From the NCBI GenBank assembly GCA_023101725.1, contig JALJCO010007056.1, positions 1 to 64,000 of the forward strand: a DNA stretch of 64,000 bases. The letters run 5' to 3'. The position numbers and the translations under genes are program-made. Positions 12,354-23,695 of the stretch are shown piece by piece. The notes under the pieces are model-generated. The model worked only from the letters and a program-made list of their open reading frames with translations. It was not told the origin of the DNA and ran no database searches. Each line of letters opens with the position of its first letter. Position 1 is the stretch's first letter. Source of the DNA: Atherinomorus stipes (taxonomy: Eukaryota > Chordata > Actinopteri > Atheriniformes > Atherinidae).

Positions 12354-13773
12354 TCTAATAAAGACCAACGCAGTCGAAGCAGCTCATGCGTGTGCACGAC
12401 ATTACAGTACTCACTTGTTGCCAGAAGAGACACACTTCTGGAAAAAAGCTGGAACTTGCACTGTATTCCTTTAAAGGCAAAAGTTTTTACGGAGGGGAAT
12501 TTGGATATCTCTGTTTATCATTTTAAAATTTAGTATATACTGTCAGCAGCCCGAAAAAAAAAAGAAAAGAAAAATTACATATTTTTGGGATGAAATGTTC
12601 TATAAATAAGGCTGTGAATGAGAAATAAAAAAAAAACCTTCTGTAAAAACTTTAAGAATACAGTCAGGAGCAGAACTAGAAAGTTGGTTTCTGTAAGTGC
12701 TCCTGAAGTGGAGATTCTCATAACTTCTTTTTTGTTCTGAAACACTACTTACAGACATCAGATAAAATCAGATTCATGAGAGCAACTAAGCAGAACATTT
12801 ATAGCTCATGAAAACTGATAAATGTTCAAAACAGCATAGGAGCTTCATCTGGACAGCATCTCTGTCACATGTTCTTACATCTACTGCTGGCAGATATGAG
12901 AAAAACACCTGCAGATATTTGGATGTAAAATTCAACACATTTTTGTAATAAAGCATCATTTACAGACATCAGGTCCAGTAAAATTAATAGAAATAAACAT
13001 ACAGAACTTCCGCTGTATATCACATCGTGATATCCAAGATCGAGAAATGAATCTCCTCTTTCCATCATGATGACTTTCTATTAGGTTTGAGGGGAAATGC
13101 AGCAATTCACAAAGCTTTCCTCTTTTTGGGGGGCTGCATTTCCAAATTTTAATTCAAGTTAGTTACGGCCGCCCGGTTACTAACCCTTTGTCTTTCATTC
13201 TACAAATCATCTGCAAATCATCCTGCTTCACCCCACCTGTCTGATTGGTCTGGCTCCCCACCACCATCATTTCTTCCCTCACCTGCTGATTAGCACCAGA
13301 AGCTGCTGGCTGCTGGAGCTACAAAAGAACCCAGCACACCCTCAGTCAACGGCAACTGCTTGGCCTGGCAACAGTTGTCCTTAGTTTGTTTGTTTCATTT
13401 GTGGCTTTTGGTGGCTTTAGTTTGGGTATGTTTCATCGGTGATTTCCAGGTGTTTAAGTTTGGTTAATGGTTTAATTGTTGGATCCCCTTTTCTTTGTTT
13501 GTAGTTTGCACTGGTAGTTTGGAGTTGGGATAGCTAGGCCTTGTTTTGTTGTTTAGTTGGGTTTTGGTTACACGTCTTAGTTTATGGTGCTGCTCGTTCC
13601 CTTTTTGGTTCATAGCCTACGTTTGTGTTTTTCCCCATTTGGTTCCCCTTTTTAGTGTTCGGCTTTGTCTGTCTTTTTGTTTGTTCCTTTGAGCAGCATC
13701 ACTAACCCCATCTCCTTTTCAGTTACAGTTTTCCAGGTTTTGTGTTTATGCCTTAATTCACCTCTGAACAATA
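12354..13773. other. No gene seen
   Basis: 12.4-13.1 kb is AT-rich and featureless. 13.15-13.75 kb turns T/G-rich ('tttggtggctttagtttggg') and may be part of an LTR or other dispersed repeat, but I find no paired ends or primer-binding site. Confidence 0.35.
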
Positions 13774-14021
13774 CTGCCCTACAAAGGCAAAGAGCAGTAA
13801 CTACGCTAACATTGAAACTGAGAAAAAAGGCTTCAAAGTTTAACACTGCCTATTCAAACATGTTGTAGATATGTCATTGACTTAGTGATTTCTCTGAAAT
13901 GGGGCAAAGTAGGAGCAAGTGGTTCTGTTACAAGATAAAGAAGATGTTAAAAAGGGCGTTTTCAGTAAAAACTTAATTTTGACCAAATATGTAGTTACTG
14001 CTCTTTGGCTTTGTAGGGCAG
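13774..14021. mobile_element. Short inverted-repeat MITE
   Basis: CTGCCCTACAAAGGCAAAGA at the left is the complement, with one mismatch, of the right end; the match extends through AGCAGTAACTAC (over 30 bp). The element is 248 bp with no coding content. Flanks are AT-rich (ATA/AATA) and the target duplication is not certain, so the superfamily is open. Confidence 0.75.
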
Positions 14022-14279
14022 AATAATAAACATCTTTACTCCACCTTTTACCATCTGAAACCAGTCTTTTTGTTTGCATCCCCAACCCCTAGCAGAGCTG
14101 GGACATAACAAAGGGCTAAGAGACTGTGCACATTCATGTAAAGGCAACATCATGTCTTGTTGCATCCATGGAGGAGAGGGGAAGATGGACGCAGTCATTC
14201 TGCAGTGATCTCCTTCACAGAGACACTTCAGAATCAAACTGCTATAAAACCATGATTTCATTCACTGATCTCCACCAGG
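14022..14279. other. Spacer between MITE and retroposon
   Basis: No coding signal recognised. Part of it may belong to the upstream end of the retroposon that follows. Confidence 0.3.
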
Positions 14280-15055
14280 ACCTGCACCGCGTCAGTCCTG
14301 GGTGGCTGTCGCTCAGTGGGGTTGGTGGCTGCTGGTCTGTGGTCTCAGCCCACTGGGGCCTATACCCTGAGACCACCCTCTGGGTGGATGCATTTCCATC
14401 TCTGTGGGTGGCTGCTGGTGGCCCGGGTCTCGGGCCGTGTGGGTTTCCTCCTCCTTGCAGAGACGAGGTTGCGTCTGCATGACTGCATCACCATTGAGAC
14501 CTTTATTCTGCATGTTGACACTGTGATGCTGCTCCCCGTTGGGTGTCTAATAACTACTTCTGTCTAGGTTTTACCTCTTTTCTGCGTAGTTCTGTGTGTT
14601 TGTATGATCTTGTGATCCTCCAGTGGATTTCTTTAGTTAAGTTGTTTTCAGCTAGGTTGCCACCTGCAGGTCTTCCTGTAGGAGATTGCTAGTTTTGTTT
14701 TCCAGCAAAGACCACGGATTGTGTTTTTTGATGGGTTTGTGTGAAGATCCAACTGTTGGCTGTGTAAGTATATCCATGTTTTTTTCTTTCTTCTCTTCCC
14801 TCTGTCTTTTTTCTGTTCCACTCCTTATTCTTTCTTTTCTTAACCTTTGTTTCCCTTTTGCCAGGCTCAGCAATATTATGCAAAATGCAATTAAAAACAA
14901 GCATTATATTGAATAAAATTAAATAAATTCAGAATATCAAGAGGAGCCTTATATTTCTAAAGCTCCTCTTGGCAAAGCAAATCTGTTCAACACAACAACG
15001 CAGCCAGATTATCATTCTGGTGCTACCATGCTGGACAGGACTAGTAAAAAGAAAA
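14280..15055 (+). mobile_element. Retroposon family C, copy 1
   Basis: GC-rich head ('ggtggcccgggtctcggg'), pyrimidine tract near 14780-14840, then 'caagcattatat', a 10-bp stem-loop (14938-14971) and an A-rich end after 'gctggacaggac'. It aligns along its length with 50985-51626 and its head with 18780-19090. The copy at 50975 shows a poly(A) tail and target duplication, so the family moves by target-primed reverse transcription. It could be a LINE 3' region or a SINE-like unit. Confidence 0.75.
14938..14971 (+). other. Conserved 3' stem-loop of retroposon family C
   Basis: Arms at 14938-14947 (CAAGAGGAGC) and 14962-14971 (GCTCCTCTTG) pair perfectly over 10 bp. The copy at 51504-51537 keeps the stem although one base pair differs on both sides (A-T here, G-C there), which points to an RNA structure under selection before insertion. 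Confidence 0.7.
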
Positions 15056-16008
15056 GAGAAAAACAACTATTAAACTGTTTATTTTGGATATATATTTTTT
15101 TACATTAATCCAAAAGGAAGCATCTAATGATACTGCCACCTGTGGCCAACACACAGAACTGCAGCACTCTTCTGCTCGTTCTCGTTGCGCGTGCTCGTAC
15201 AAGCACACTTAGAGCAGAATTATCCGCCACAAAGAAGACCTTGGTTCACAAAAACGATGTTCACCGAGGTAAGAGAATTAATTTTCTTACATTTATTGTT
15301 TGAGAAACTAGCTTGTCCACAATATATATTTGACACTCGAGAAAATTAACTAAAGTGGCCTTGAAAGAATAGATGATCAGAGTTAGTATCTTTTATAAGT
15401 TATAACTTAAACAGACAATTTCTACCGTGTCACAAAGTGTTTTTTTTGTTTTTTATCAAAAACGTCAAACCTTTGCTAACCAGTAACACAAAAAATTAAT
15501 TAGGCTACCGTTGTTTGTTGAGCCCATGCCAGGAGAATTACCTGAATAACTTATTTCTAGTGAGCATCAGCTACTCAAAATGTTGAACTTGGACATCTTT
15601 TCACCAGGTTTTTGCCCATGTGATTTATTGTTATATTTAGGAACAGGAAAAGCAGGACCGCACACAAGATCCAGCTCCCAAACTTTTTAATGTCACCAAT
15701 TCGTGATGAGTGACATTTCGGGCCACAGCCCTTCTGCTGCTGCTTCTTTTTGGTTGGTCCAACACAAACACTTGTGGGGGATGTGCACGACCCAGCTGTT
15801 TCTTATATTTATACATGCTCAAGTAATGTCTAATGACATAACAGCTACACAATGCATCACACTTCATGATCAACTTGTTTTGTGAGATTTAGAAAAAATC
15901 AAATAATAGCTAATTGAGCTTTACATGGCTTTGTGCAACAAAATTAGGCAACAATACATCGTGTTGCATAACTTTTATATTTCTAAATAGTACTTTGACA
16001 CATCATCT
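15056..16008. other. Region upstream of the P2X7-C-like gene
   Basis: No coding frame recognised. An ATG TTC ACC GAG followed by a strong donor-like GTAAGAG lies at about 15257-15275 and could be a 5' exon, but its phase does not fit the next visible exon. An acceptor-like 'gttatatttag' ends near 15640. Confidence 0.3.
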
Positions 16009-17117
16009 ATGCAACAAATTATGTATTTACCCAGATATCATTCAAAATCGCCTTTAAAATTTGGCTCTTTAACTACCCTTCCTCCCTGGGACAGCTCAGA
16101 GGGAATAGACTTTCCTGTGGAGGACAGCACTGACGGGAGCAACAGCAATGACAGGGGTGCAGGAAGAGGGAGGGCAAGAGGGAGAGGAAGGGGGAGAGGC
16201 AGAGGTGCAAGTAGAGGGAGAGGAAGGGGGAGAGGAGCAAGATTTATCAGTGAGGAAGACAGACAGAGGGTTGCTGAGCTGCGTGCTGCCAGAAATGCTG
16301 AGATGCAGCTTTGTCTTATCTTACATTTTCAAAATAATACACGCTGACATCAACTTGTGTGGTCCAAACAATTATTGTGGTTGTCTTTTCAGTTACAAAT
16401 ACAACAACTGTCTGTGGAAGAGAAGGATGAAATCCTTCAGTTGGTGGTAGGTCGTCTTCCTGGAGTTCTTCTAGACATCATGGAATTCCAACAGGCAACA
16501 CCGGGACTAGAAATACCACACCAGGGTCAGCCAGCTTGGTGCACCTGCTACAACTGCAAGATGATGCCCACAGATGTGGAGAACAAATGCTGTCGACAGA
16601 CTCCAACAAACTGCATCATCAGAAGTGCTCATATGGAGCTTTACTGTCTGGATGAAGGCAACTTGCGCCTGGCACGCCAGACTTGGAATAAAATCCTTTC
16701 CTTGCATGACAGCCAAGACCCTGGGATCGATAACAGGGAATATCGGTACTCTGCTTACCGTCAGTTCACCCTCTGGCCGCATGGCCGTCTGGGTGCTGGG
16801 AATGGATTTGTCATTCCAAGCTGCTGTGTCTGGCGAATTCGACACAAATACCCTGACCCTTTTGGAAACTATGTAGGCCAGGGGTAGGCAACTCCAGTCC
16901 TCAAGGGCCGGCATCCTGCAGGTATTTAGACTTTTCCTGCTGCAACACACCTGACTTCAATCAAAGGGTAATTAGCAGACTTGTGCAGCCAAGCTCTGGA
17001 CATCAGGTGGTGTGTTAAAGCAGGGAAGCCCTGAAGACCCGCAGGATGCCGGCCCTCGGACCGGAGTTGCCTACCCCTGATGTAGGCAATACGGAAGCCC
17101 CCTTCAGGGATAATTAA
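16009..17117 (+). CDS. P2X7 C-terminal-domain-like gene, probably damaged
   Basis: The first coding block (16009-16308) has an acidic stretch, then an Arg-Gly repeat (about residues 48-82), then a charged helix ending in [11 protein letters not shown]. The second (16393-16878) begins after a consensus acceptor 'ttgtcttttcag' and reads [21 protein letters not shown], then [22 protein letters not shown] and a [30 protein letters not shown] end. This Cys/His-rich pattern is that of the cytoplasmic C-terminal 'ballast' domain of P2X7 receptors, which fish carry as many stand-alone genes of unknown role. No transmembrane receptor part is present. The donor after 16308 reads CT, not GT; both sides are phase 0, so a single G-to-C change may have killed it, otherwise a TGA at 16345 ends the frame. 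A hAT MITE sits 10 codons before the original stop and changes the tail. The upstream start is uncertain. Confidence 0.65.
16879..17079. mobile_element. hAT-type MITE in the last coding exon
   Basis: The element is 201 bp with inverted ends of about 40 bp (CAGGGGTAGGCAACTCC at each end) and a perfect 8-bp duplication ATGTAGGC at 16871-16878 and 17080-17087. It interrupts the P2X7-C-like frame; without it the frame would continue nine more codons to TAA at 17115-17117, with it the protein ends Gln-Gly-stop. Confidence 0.92.
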
Positions 17118-17169
17118 AAAATATGTATAATAAAAACAAGGTTTCATTGTAATCAAAGATTCATGGGAG

Positions 17170-18052
17170 CTAAGGGAAGTAAGATTTGAGACATTGTTCA
17201 TAATAAAACATTTTTGATGAGAGCCACTTGTCTTTTTGTAGTACTTCTTTCAGGGTGCTAAAGACATGTCCTACAAAGACACAGAGCTGTGGTATAACAT
17301 CAAAATTATTAATAATGATACACGTTGTCCTGAGAAATAAAATGTAAAATTTATAAATAGTATATCTTCTGACATTGTCACATTGCTAGAAATAAAATAA
17401 GAATCCAAAAATAACTTTTAAAAAAAATGGAAGAAAAAGGATTCCACTATGAAACCAATACATGGAATCTTTGGAATATTTTCTTTTTCTTACTGGAATG
17501 TTAAAAATTTCTCCAAGTCCTTCAGCCAACTTCTGTTTAGCACAATTTGGACAGTGAATCATGTGTGGGAGAACCAGGTTGAAAGACCTCTTTATGCAAG
17601 GAATCCTGATTGAGAGGGCCATGCCATCTGCCAAGGGCCCATCATGTTCTCCACAGACATGGTGCAGTAGACCTCGCCAGATGCTCTCCAAAAATCAAAC
17701 AAACAAAAAACAAAAAAAGAAAGAAAGTGAAATTGACAGAATTTGGAATGCTATACATATCTCAGTGAGGGATTGCATACATAATATGATTGAACATGAT
17801 GATAATGGTTTTTGAGTAAAAATCTTAAAGAAACCAATAATTTCTGTGAACATTTATCTGTACCATACTAACCATGAACTCCTCCCGGTTACTTGCAATA
17901 GACAATAGACAAAACAATAGACCATTAAAAAGAAATAAAAAAAATCTGCAAACAAATTTGATAAAACAATTAAATATATTCTTACGCATCAAGGAAGCAA
18001 TCTGGACATGAGCATCGGTTACAATCTCTTTGATGTCAAGCTCACTCATGGG
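17170..18052 (-). pseudogene. Exon remnants of a transposase-like fish multicopy gene
   Basis: Three minus-strand pieces are in order. 18048-17985 encodes MSELDIKEIVTDAHVQIASL. About 17677-17560, after an acceptor-like T-rich tract ending GGAG, encodes SIWRGLLHHVCGEHDGPL. About 17268-17170, after TCTTTGTAG, encodes HVFSTLKEVLQKDKWLSS then a stop. 'VTDAH', 'HHVCGEH' and 'L.EV..DK.WL' are recalled motifs of a widespread, unnamed fish protein family that looks transposase-derived. Missing blocks and stops suggest decay. The assignment rests on short motifs. Confidence 0.4.
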
Positions 18053-18660
18053 GAATGACAGGAGGGAGGGCCGCGCAAAGGGGAGGGATGTGTAGGAAGA
18101 GAAGGGTGGGGAGGAAGGTTGACGAGGGTGTGTATGGAGGAAGAAGTAAGTAGGGAGGAGCGGGGTGCGTGTGTGTGGACAGCTCACGGTGTGTGTGGGA
18201 GTGAGAAATATGGGCTGGAAGAGGGAGGAGATGTGGGTAAGTGGTTGGAGGAAAGGGGGATGGGGAGGGAGGCGTGTGCTTGTGGGTGTCTGGTGGGGAT
18301 GGGTGTCAGGGGTTGAAAAAGGAAAGGCGTGAGTGTGTCAGGTCATGGGAGCACTGGGGGTATAGGGAGGTGGGGTTGTATGTGTGTGGGGTGGGGGTAG
18401 GAGTGCATGTGTTTAGGTAAGGTTGGAGGGAGGGGCAGGTTGGTGCATGTGTGTGGGGGGAGTGCATGTGGGTGTTGGGGGTATCGGGAGGTGGGGGTAT
18501 GTGTGTAGGGTAGAAGGAGGAGGGTGTTGGGGGTGGAGAGAAGAGTGAGTATGTGCATGTAAGGTTGGAGGATGGAGCGGGTTGGTGCATGTGTGTGGGG
18601 GGAGTACATGTGGGTGTTGGGGTTTTGTGTGTGAGGAGTGTGTGTGTGTGTCAGTGTGGT
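18037..18660. repeat. GT-rich degenerate minisatellite
   Basis: Irregular repeats of 'gtgcatgtgtgtggggggag', 'tgggtgttgggggt' and 'gggaggtgggggtatgtgtg' form a strongly G-over-C strand. Antisense frames read His-Thr-Pro-rich and are artefacts of the repeat. It adjoins retroposon family C copy 2 and may be an internal VNTR of it. Confidence 0.8.
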
Positions 18661-19090
18661 GGTGGTAGCGGTGGTAGCGCCCTGGTGTCAGGCGTGTGGG
18701 GCAGGGACATCGGGGTGGGGGCTGGCCTGTGCCTGGGCGCCCAGAGGCACCCCCCCCCCGTGGGGTCCGCAGCTGTTGGTCTTGGTTCACTGGGGCCTGG
18801 GCCCCAAGACTGCGGGGGGCTCCGGCTGGGGCCGCCCTTTGCTGCCCTCTGGGGGGATGCATGTCCGTCCCTTTTGGGGAGGATGGCTGGGGTCCAGGCA
18901 TCTAGGTGGCTACTGGGGGCCCGGGTCTCGGGCTGTGCGGGCTTCCGAGGTTGCATTTGCATGACTGCATCATCATAGAGCACCCTTCATTATGCATGTT
19001 GACACTGTGATGCTGTGACGCTGCTTCCCGTTGCACTGACAAGGTTTTACCTTTTCTCTGCGTACTTCTGTTTGTATGAGCTGATGCTAC
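18661..19090 (+). mobile_element. Retroposon family C, copy 2, 3' part missing
   Basis: It aligns with the GC-rich head and middle of the copies at 14280 and 50985 ('gggcccgggtctcgggct', 'ttgcatgactgcatcat', 'ctctgcgta'). It stops at a TTAA where a TTAA-type element begins. The family's downstream part does not resume after that element, so a deletion probably followed. Confidence 0.7.
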
Positions 19091-19094
19091 TTAA

Positions 19095-20052
19095 AGGTGC
19101 CATGACATCAAATTTAACTTTTCTGGGGTTTTGAGGGTTTTATATGATCTGTTGTGCACTGATGAGGCCATGTCAATGTCCAGAGTGAGTATCAAAGTTC
19201 CTGTTTATGGTCTGCCAGCTTTGTGTCTCTGTTCAGAAACGGTTGAATCAGACAGCAGCTTATCATTCTACGTAATTCATTTGCTCCAATTAGAGCACAC
19301 TAACAAGCATACAGCCTCCCCCCCTCCTCTCTCCTCATGGTCTATGCACCTCCACGCTTCGCACTTCAATAGAAACACTGCTGTAAATTTGCAAACAAAT
19401 GAAAGGCTACAGAATAGCCAACACTCGGGCACTAAACATGACAATTTATAATGGCACCCATCATCACTTCAAAACGTAAATGCTCTGGCTTACTAGGTTT
19501 CGTTTTAGGCTAGCATGCTATCGCTAACCCTAAAAGAATGGACTCGTAGACATACTACCAGTAAATGTGAATTGAGAACAACACAGGGCCATTTTCAATT
19601 GTCAGTGTTATCTTGCCTACCTTTTCAGTGGAAAGAATGCCATTTCAGGGTCCCTTTTTATTCCCAACGCAGCTCTGAGCTCCTTCCAAGACTCAAATGC
19701 GTATTGACAAGGTTTTTTACTTTCTTCACCTTACGTGGAGTTGCCATTGGTGTCTGATTTGAGCTGGATGCCGGTCGCTTCTGAGTATCCACAAAATCCA
19801 TCTTTGAAATTCGCTTTGATTGTTTGCTAAATTGGACCCATTTAACATGATGTGCTTGACGTCACATCGGCTGAAACAGGGCGGGAACTTCCGACCAGAA
19901 GTACATTCATGAAAATAGTCTACAGGCTTATAGATGTACCGGCGAACTACTGAGGCGTCAGTCACCTCATCAAACAATGTTTTAGTCATAAAGGGTCAAA
20001 TAAAAATGCTATTGTAAAGATGTATTTCAGTAAAAACCTAAAAAATGTCTCT
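19095..20052 (+). mobile_element. TTAA-type element, family D, copy 1
   Basis: The left end AGGTGCCATGACATCAAATTT follows TTAA at 19091-19094, and its first 330 bp match, in reverse, the copy ending at 57689. The right end is placed at a TTAA (20053-20056) after 'aaaatgtctct'; this boundary is less certain because the retroposon it entered does not resume there. Confidence 0.6.
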
Positions 20053-20243
20053 TTAAAGAAGGGGAAAAAAAGAAAATCTTTCAATTGACCAGGTAATAAA
20101 GAAACAGGATTTTGCCTACAGTGTCTTCGATCAATGATGTCCTGCAGCACGCCTACCATCACATAATTAATTGAACAGCAAATGAATGATATTTTTTCTA
20201 CATGAAATGAATTGTTTTTTAAATAAATTGATGACAAATTTAA

Positions 20244-20702
20244 AGACACACAACGGAACTTTCAGCAGTTTTCTCAGCCCCCTATCGGCGGCTAAACTAG
20301 CATCCATCTTGTTCGTACCTGTACTGTAAGCTCACTCCAGCCAGTAAAAGACAGTCTTATCTTGACTCTTGTTCTGTCCCTTCCTCTGTTTCTTTTCCTC
20401 TCTTCCTCCGGTGATGTTTCCTTGCGTTTCTTTACCGAATTCGACATGATGCGCATTCAAAACACGTGATGTTGATACCTGGTTTACATCCGGTTGCTAG
20501 TGAGTGACGCGGTGCTGCAACCAATAGTTGGCTGCAACGTCACGGTCGCGTCCCGGATGGGAATCTTACATACTGCTGTTTCTGAGCCCCGGGACGGCTC
20601 TGGGCACTGACGGCTCGAAAATGCGCATAATGAATGTTGGTGTGACATCAAAACGAGTCAGAAACACAGATTTTTAAGGTCTAAAAGTTCCGTTGTGTGT
20701 CT
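20244..20702. mobile_element. TTAA-type MITE with perfect 19-bp ends, family E
   Basis: AGACACACAACGGAACTTT at the left is exactly the complement of the right end, with TTAA at 20240-20243 and 20703-20706. The element is 459 bp with no coding capacity. It is a textbook piggyBac-type non-autonomous copy. Confidence 0.92.
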
Positions 20703-20706
20703 TTAA

Positions 20707-21065
20707 TAGCACATTTATGTATATAACTCCAATTTTAAGAAATTATTTCATGATATATTTAATCACTTCATTTTGGTACTTTTATTCCTCCATACGATAC
20801 AAGCCAAACTTACAGAGGATTGAAGTTTCAAGAAGCAAATTTCTGCAACATTTATACATTCATTTACTCAGAGGAAAAACATTTATTTTTCAACTGTTTA
20901 TTGACACCCATGCAAAAACAAATAATAAAAACAGATAAATCACATGATATGCATCTTCCACACACTGATAAATTAGATATAAATAAAATAAATAACAAGT
21001 AAACATTTAAAATCATGAATCATATTTCACTGTCAGTATCAACATTTAGTTTTTTTCTTTACAAA
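20707..21065. other. No gene seen
   Basis: AT-rich sequence between two MITEs. Short overlapping frames are compositionally random. Confidence 0.5.
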
Positions 21066-21223
21066 TAGGGGTGTAACGAAACGGTTAACAACGATTCAAT
21101 TCATGGATGATATTGGTTCATTTATAACAATACGATCCTAATGAATTCAGTGACTTGAAATTGAATCAGAAACCACGAATGGTTATGAATCAAATCGTTG
21201 TTAACCGAATGGTTACACCCCTA
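21066..21223. mobile_element. Short hAT-like MITE
   Basis: The ends are TAGGGGTGTAACG and its near complement; inverted arms cover about 30 bp including GGTTAACAACGATT. The flanks TTACAAA and TTACTAA agree at 6 of 7 bases and may be a decayed duplication. Confidence 0.7.
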
Positions 21224-21604
21224 TTACTAATGTACCTCTGTCATAGTGTTTGATTCTAACTTTACTTTTGGAATTTAATCAGATTGATTCCTGAAAACGA
21301 TTTACTCAGAAATATCAGCTTGGTGAGAAGTTGTATGGTTCAGTTACAGAGTTCAGACTTCATCACGAATGTGAAAGGAAAACATTTGGAGAAAACATGA
21401 ACAAAGTTACAGCGCAGGCTCAGACTCCACGGACACCGAGACAAAGCTTGGAGAAGATCCTGCTCCAGCCCACCGAGGAGTTTTCTTCACCTTCGGGAAG
21501 CTGTATCCGTGTTGACGTTTCCCTGCAGAATGAGAGTAATAGACAACATGAGAGGATACAAGATGAGAGGAGGTTGGATGAGAGATGACTGGATGAAAAG
21601 GGAG
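21224..21604. other. Unassigned stretch with one open frame
   Basis: An 85-codon plus-strand frame (21331-21588) contains a TPRTPRQSLEKILL segment that could be a host exon, but no convincing splice sites bracket it and I do not recognise a family. Confidence 0.2.
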
Positions 21605-22855
21605 AAAAGGAGAATCAAATCAAATCAAATTTTATTTATATAGCACTTTTCATGCATAGCAGCTTTACAAAGTGCTTCACATAATAAAAACAACACATTA
21701 CATCAACAGTCCCCCAAGTTTGTCTAAAACAGCACACATACACATCCCCCTGGTCCTTGTCAGAACACGTGCGGCTGAGTTCTGAAGTAGTTGTAAACTA
21801 GAAAGGCTCTTTTTAGGAAGACCAGAGAGCAGGGCATTACAGTAATCTATTCTACTGGAAATAAAAGCATGCATCAGCACCTCCGTGCTGGCAAGAGAGA
21901 GAAATGGGCGGACTCTGGCGATGTTTTTAAGATGATAAAATCCTGTCTTTGTGACATTTCTGATATGTTTGATAAAATTCAGCTCAGAATCAATAAGAAC
22001 ACCCAGATTTCTTACACACCGAGAGGGTTTAAAAATCTGCAGTTTGCATGAAATGATCTCTCTCTTGACTTCAGGATCGATGATTAAAACTTCAGTCTTG
22101 TCCTGGTCGAGCTGTAAGAAGTTCTCTGCCATCCATGACTTTACATCTAAAATACAGTTTAAAAGGGTTTTAACTGGCTCCAGGTCATCAGGAGACACGG
22201 CGATGTAAAGCTGGGTATCATCAGCATAGCTGTGAAAGTCAATGCCGTTTCTCCCGATGACGTCCCCAAGTGGTAACATGTAAAGATTAAAAAGTATTGG
22301 GCCTAAAATTGATCCTTGGGGTACCCCACATTTTATCTTATGGGTCCTTGAAGAGCATGTGTCCAAACTTACAAAAAACTGTAGATCTGTGAGATAGGAG
22401 TAAAACCATTTTAAAACAGTACCTGAGAGGCCCACTAAACTTCTCAGTCTGTCTAATAAAATCTGGTGATCTACTGTATCAAATGCCACACTTAAATCCA
22501 GTAGCACCAGAACAGACAAATTCTGTGTGTCCAAATTACATCTCAAATCATTAACAATCTTTAAAAGGGCCGTCTCGGTACTGTGGTTTCTTCTAAAACC
22601 AGAATGACATTTTTCTAAAATATTGTTTTTATTCAAAAACTCATGTAATTGAATAAAAACAACTTTTCTATCATTTTACTTAAAAACGGTAAGTTGGATA
22701 CGGGTCTGTAGTTATCAGGAATGTTGGGGTCTAAACTACTCTTCTTCAGAAGGGGCCTCACCACCGCCGTTTTAAAGGCTGATGGGAAAACACCCATCTG
22801 AAGAGAGCAGTTCACAATGTTTAAAAGCTCATGTTCAAGGATGCCATAAAATGTC
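21605..22855 (-). mobile_element. L2/CR1-like LINE, 5'-truncated and internally deleted
   Basis: Minus-strand reverse transcriptase is followed by a 3' end 'gtgctatataaataaa' and a (GATTT)n tail on the minus strand (21605-21630 on the plus strand). Text upstream of about 22855 is unrelated, as expected of 5' truncation. The segment coding the last part of ORF2 is missing, so the reverse transcriptase runs abruptly into the 3' tail. Confidence 0.85.
21730..22815 (-). pseudogene. LINE reverse transcriptase fragment
   Basis: An upstream piece (22815-22640) reads PLLKKSSLDPNIPDNYRPVS. A one-base frameshift in a T-run near 22640-22660 leads to the main frame. In it SGFRRNHSTETALL, LLDLSVAFDTVDH, CGVPQGSILGPILF and the catalytic YADDTQLY box are intact, and NLGVLIDSEL follows. 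The C-terminal part of ORF2 expected after LLQNSAARVLTRT is absent through deletion near 21745. The best-preserved catalytic core in the window, but not full length. Confidence 0.88.
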
Positions 22856-23360
22856 TTTATGAAGGGATTAGAGGAGGCTGGGTGAGGCAGTTTACGAGGA
22901 AGCCAGATGAGAAGATGTGGGATAAGAGGCTTTTTTTAACACTTGAAGTCATTGGGGAATTTTTGGCCTCCATTCTGGTTGTCCTCTTTACGGAAATAAT
23001 TTTCATTTTTCCTTTACAGGACAAAACAAATTCTCTTTCAAAAACTGAAACAAAAAGATTACATATTAAGATTTTACCCACTTCTTTTGCTCAGATTTTT
23101 CATTTAACTGCAGCTCTAGGAATACTACCAAATATGTAATCATTTTAAGTATTTTGTCTTTTTAATGCTAATTTGATTACATGATATCACTGTTTTTATA
23201 AGAAAAAACAATCAAACAAACAAACAAACAAAAGAAAAACATTTAAATTACATGTTGGAGTTTTGTTACCGTAAGTTTAACGTTTTTTGCATTTGAAGAT
23301 CACTTCTTAATGCAACAAAGATTTAGTTTGTTATGCATTTATAATTTTACCCCCAAACAT
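22856..23360. other. No gene seen
   Basis: AT-rich, with a short (CAAA)n run near 23210-23236. No inverted ends or exon signals. Confidence 0.5.
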
Positions 23361-23364
23361 TTAA

Positions 23365-23695
23365 AGGGACTAGAGGCAGGAAGTGTGAAAGAATAAACAA
23401 GCATGTCCAGTTTTTTAATGCTAATGAGTGATGAAGTGTTAAAAATCAAAAAGAACGACCCCACCCATGTCTCTCTCCATTGCCTTTAACAGGCTGTGTG
23501 CTGCATAATGTGCTGCGATTCAGTGGCCGAATTTCCCAAGCTGTCCTGCGGATGTGACATCATTGACGTTGCATACACATCCCCGACAGTTTTGATACAG
23601 GAAGAAGACGGTCGCGGTAAATTCAAACACTGTAAGCAATAGTTATGGATTCTTCTGCCGTCAGCAAACGATCCAGATCAGACTCCAGAAAGACA
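23365..23695 (+). mobile_element. TTAA-type MITE, family B, copy 2 (right part unresolved)
   Basis: It starts with AGGGACTAGAGGCA after TTAA at 23361-23364. It follows the copy at 28359 closely to the 'gccgtcag.aaacgatcca' segment, then diverges at about 23675. No matching right terminus was found, so it is truncated, or it continues as a longer relative to about 24070. Confidence 0.7.

Noticed and set aside
13140..13760. Possible LTR of a gypsy element
   Set aside because: No second copy, no terminal TG...CA pair and no primer-binding site could be shown.
18306..18983. Overlapping minus- and plus-strand frames of 94-162 codons
   Set aside because: They follow the GT-rich minisatellite and GC-rich retroposon head; His-Thr-Pro-rich reading is a composition effect.
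21331..21588. 85-codon frame with TPRTPRQSLEKILL, considered as a centromere-protein-like exon
   Set aside because: The resemblance is too short and there is no acceptor/donor pair at plausible borders.
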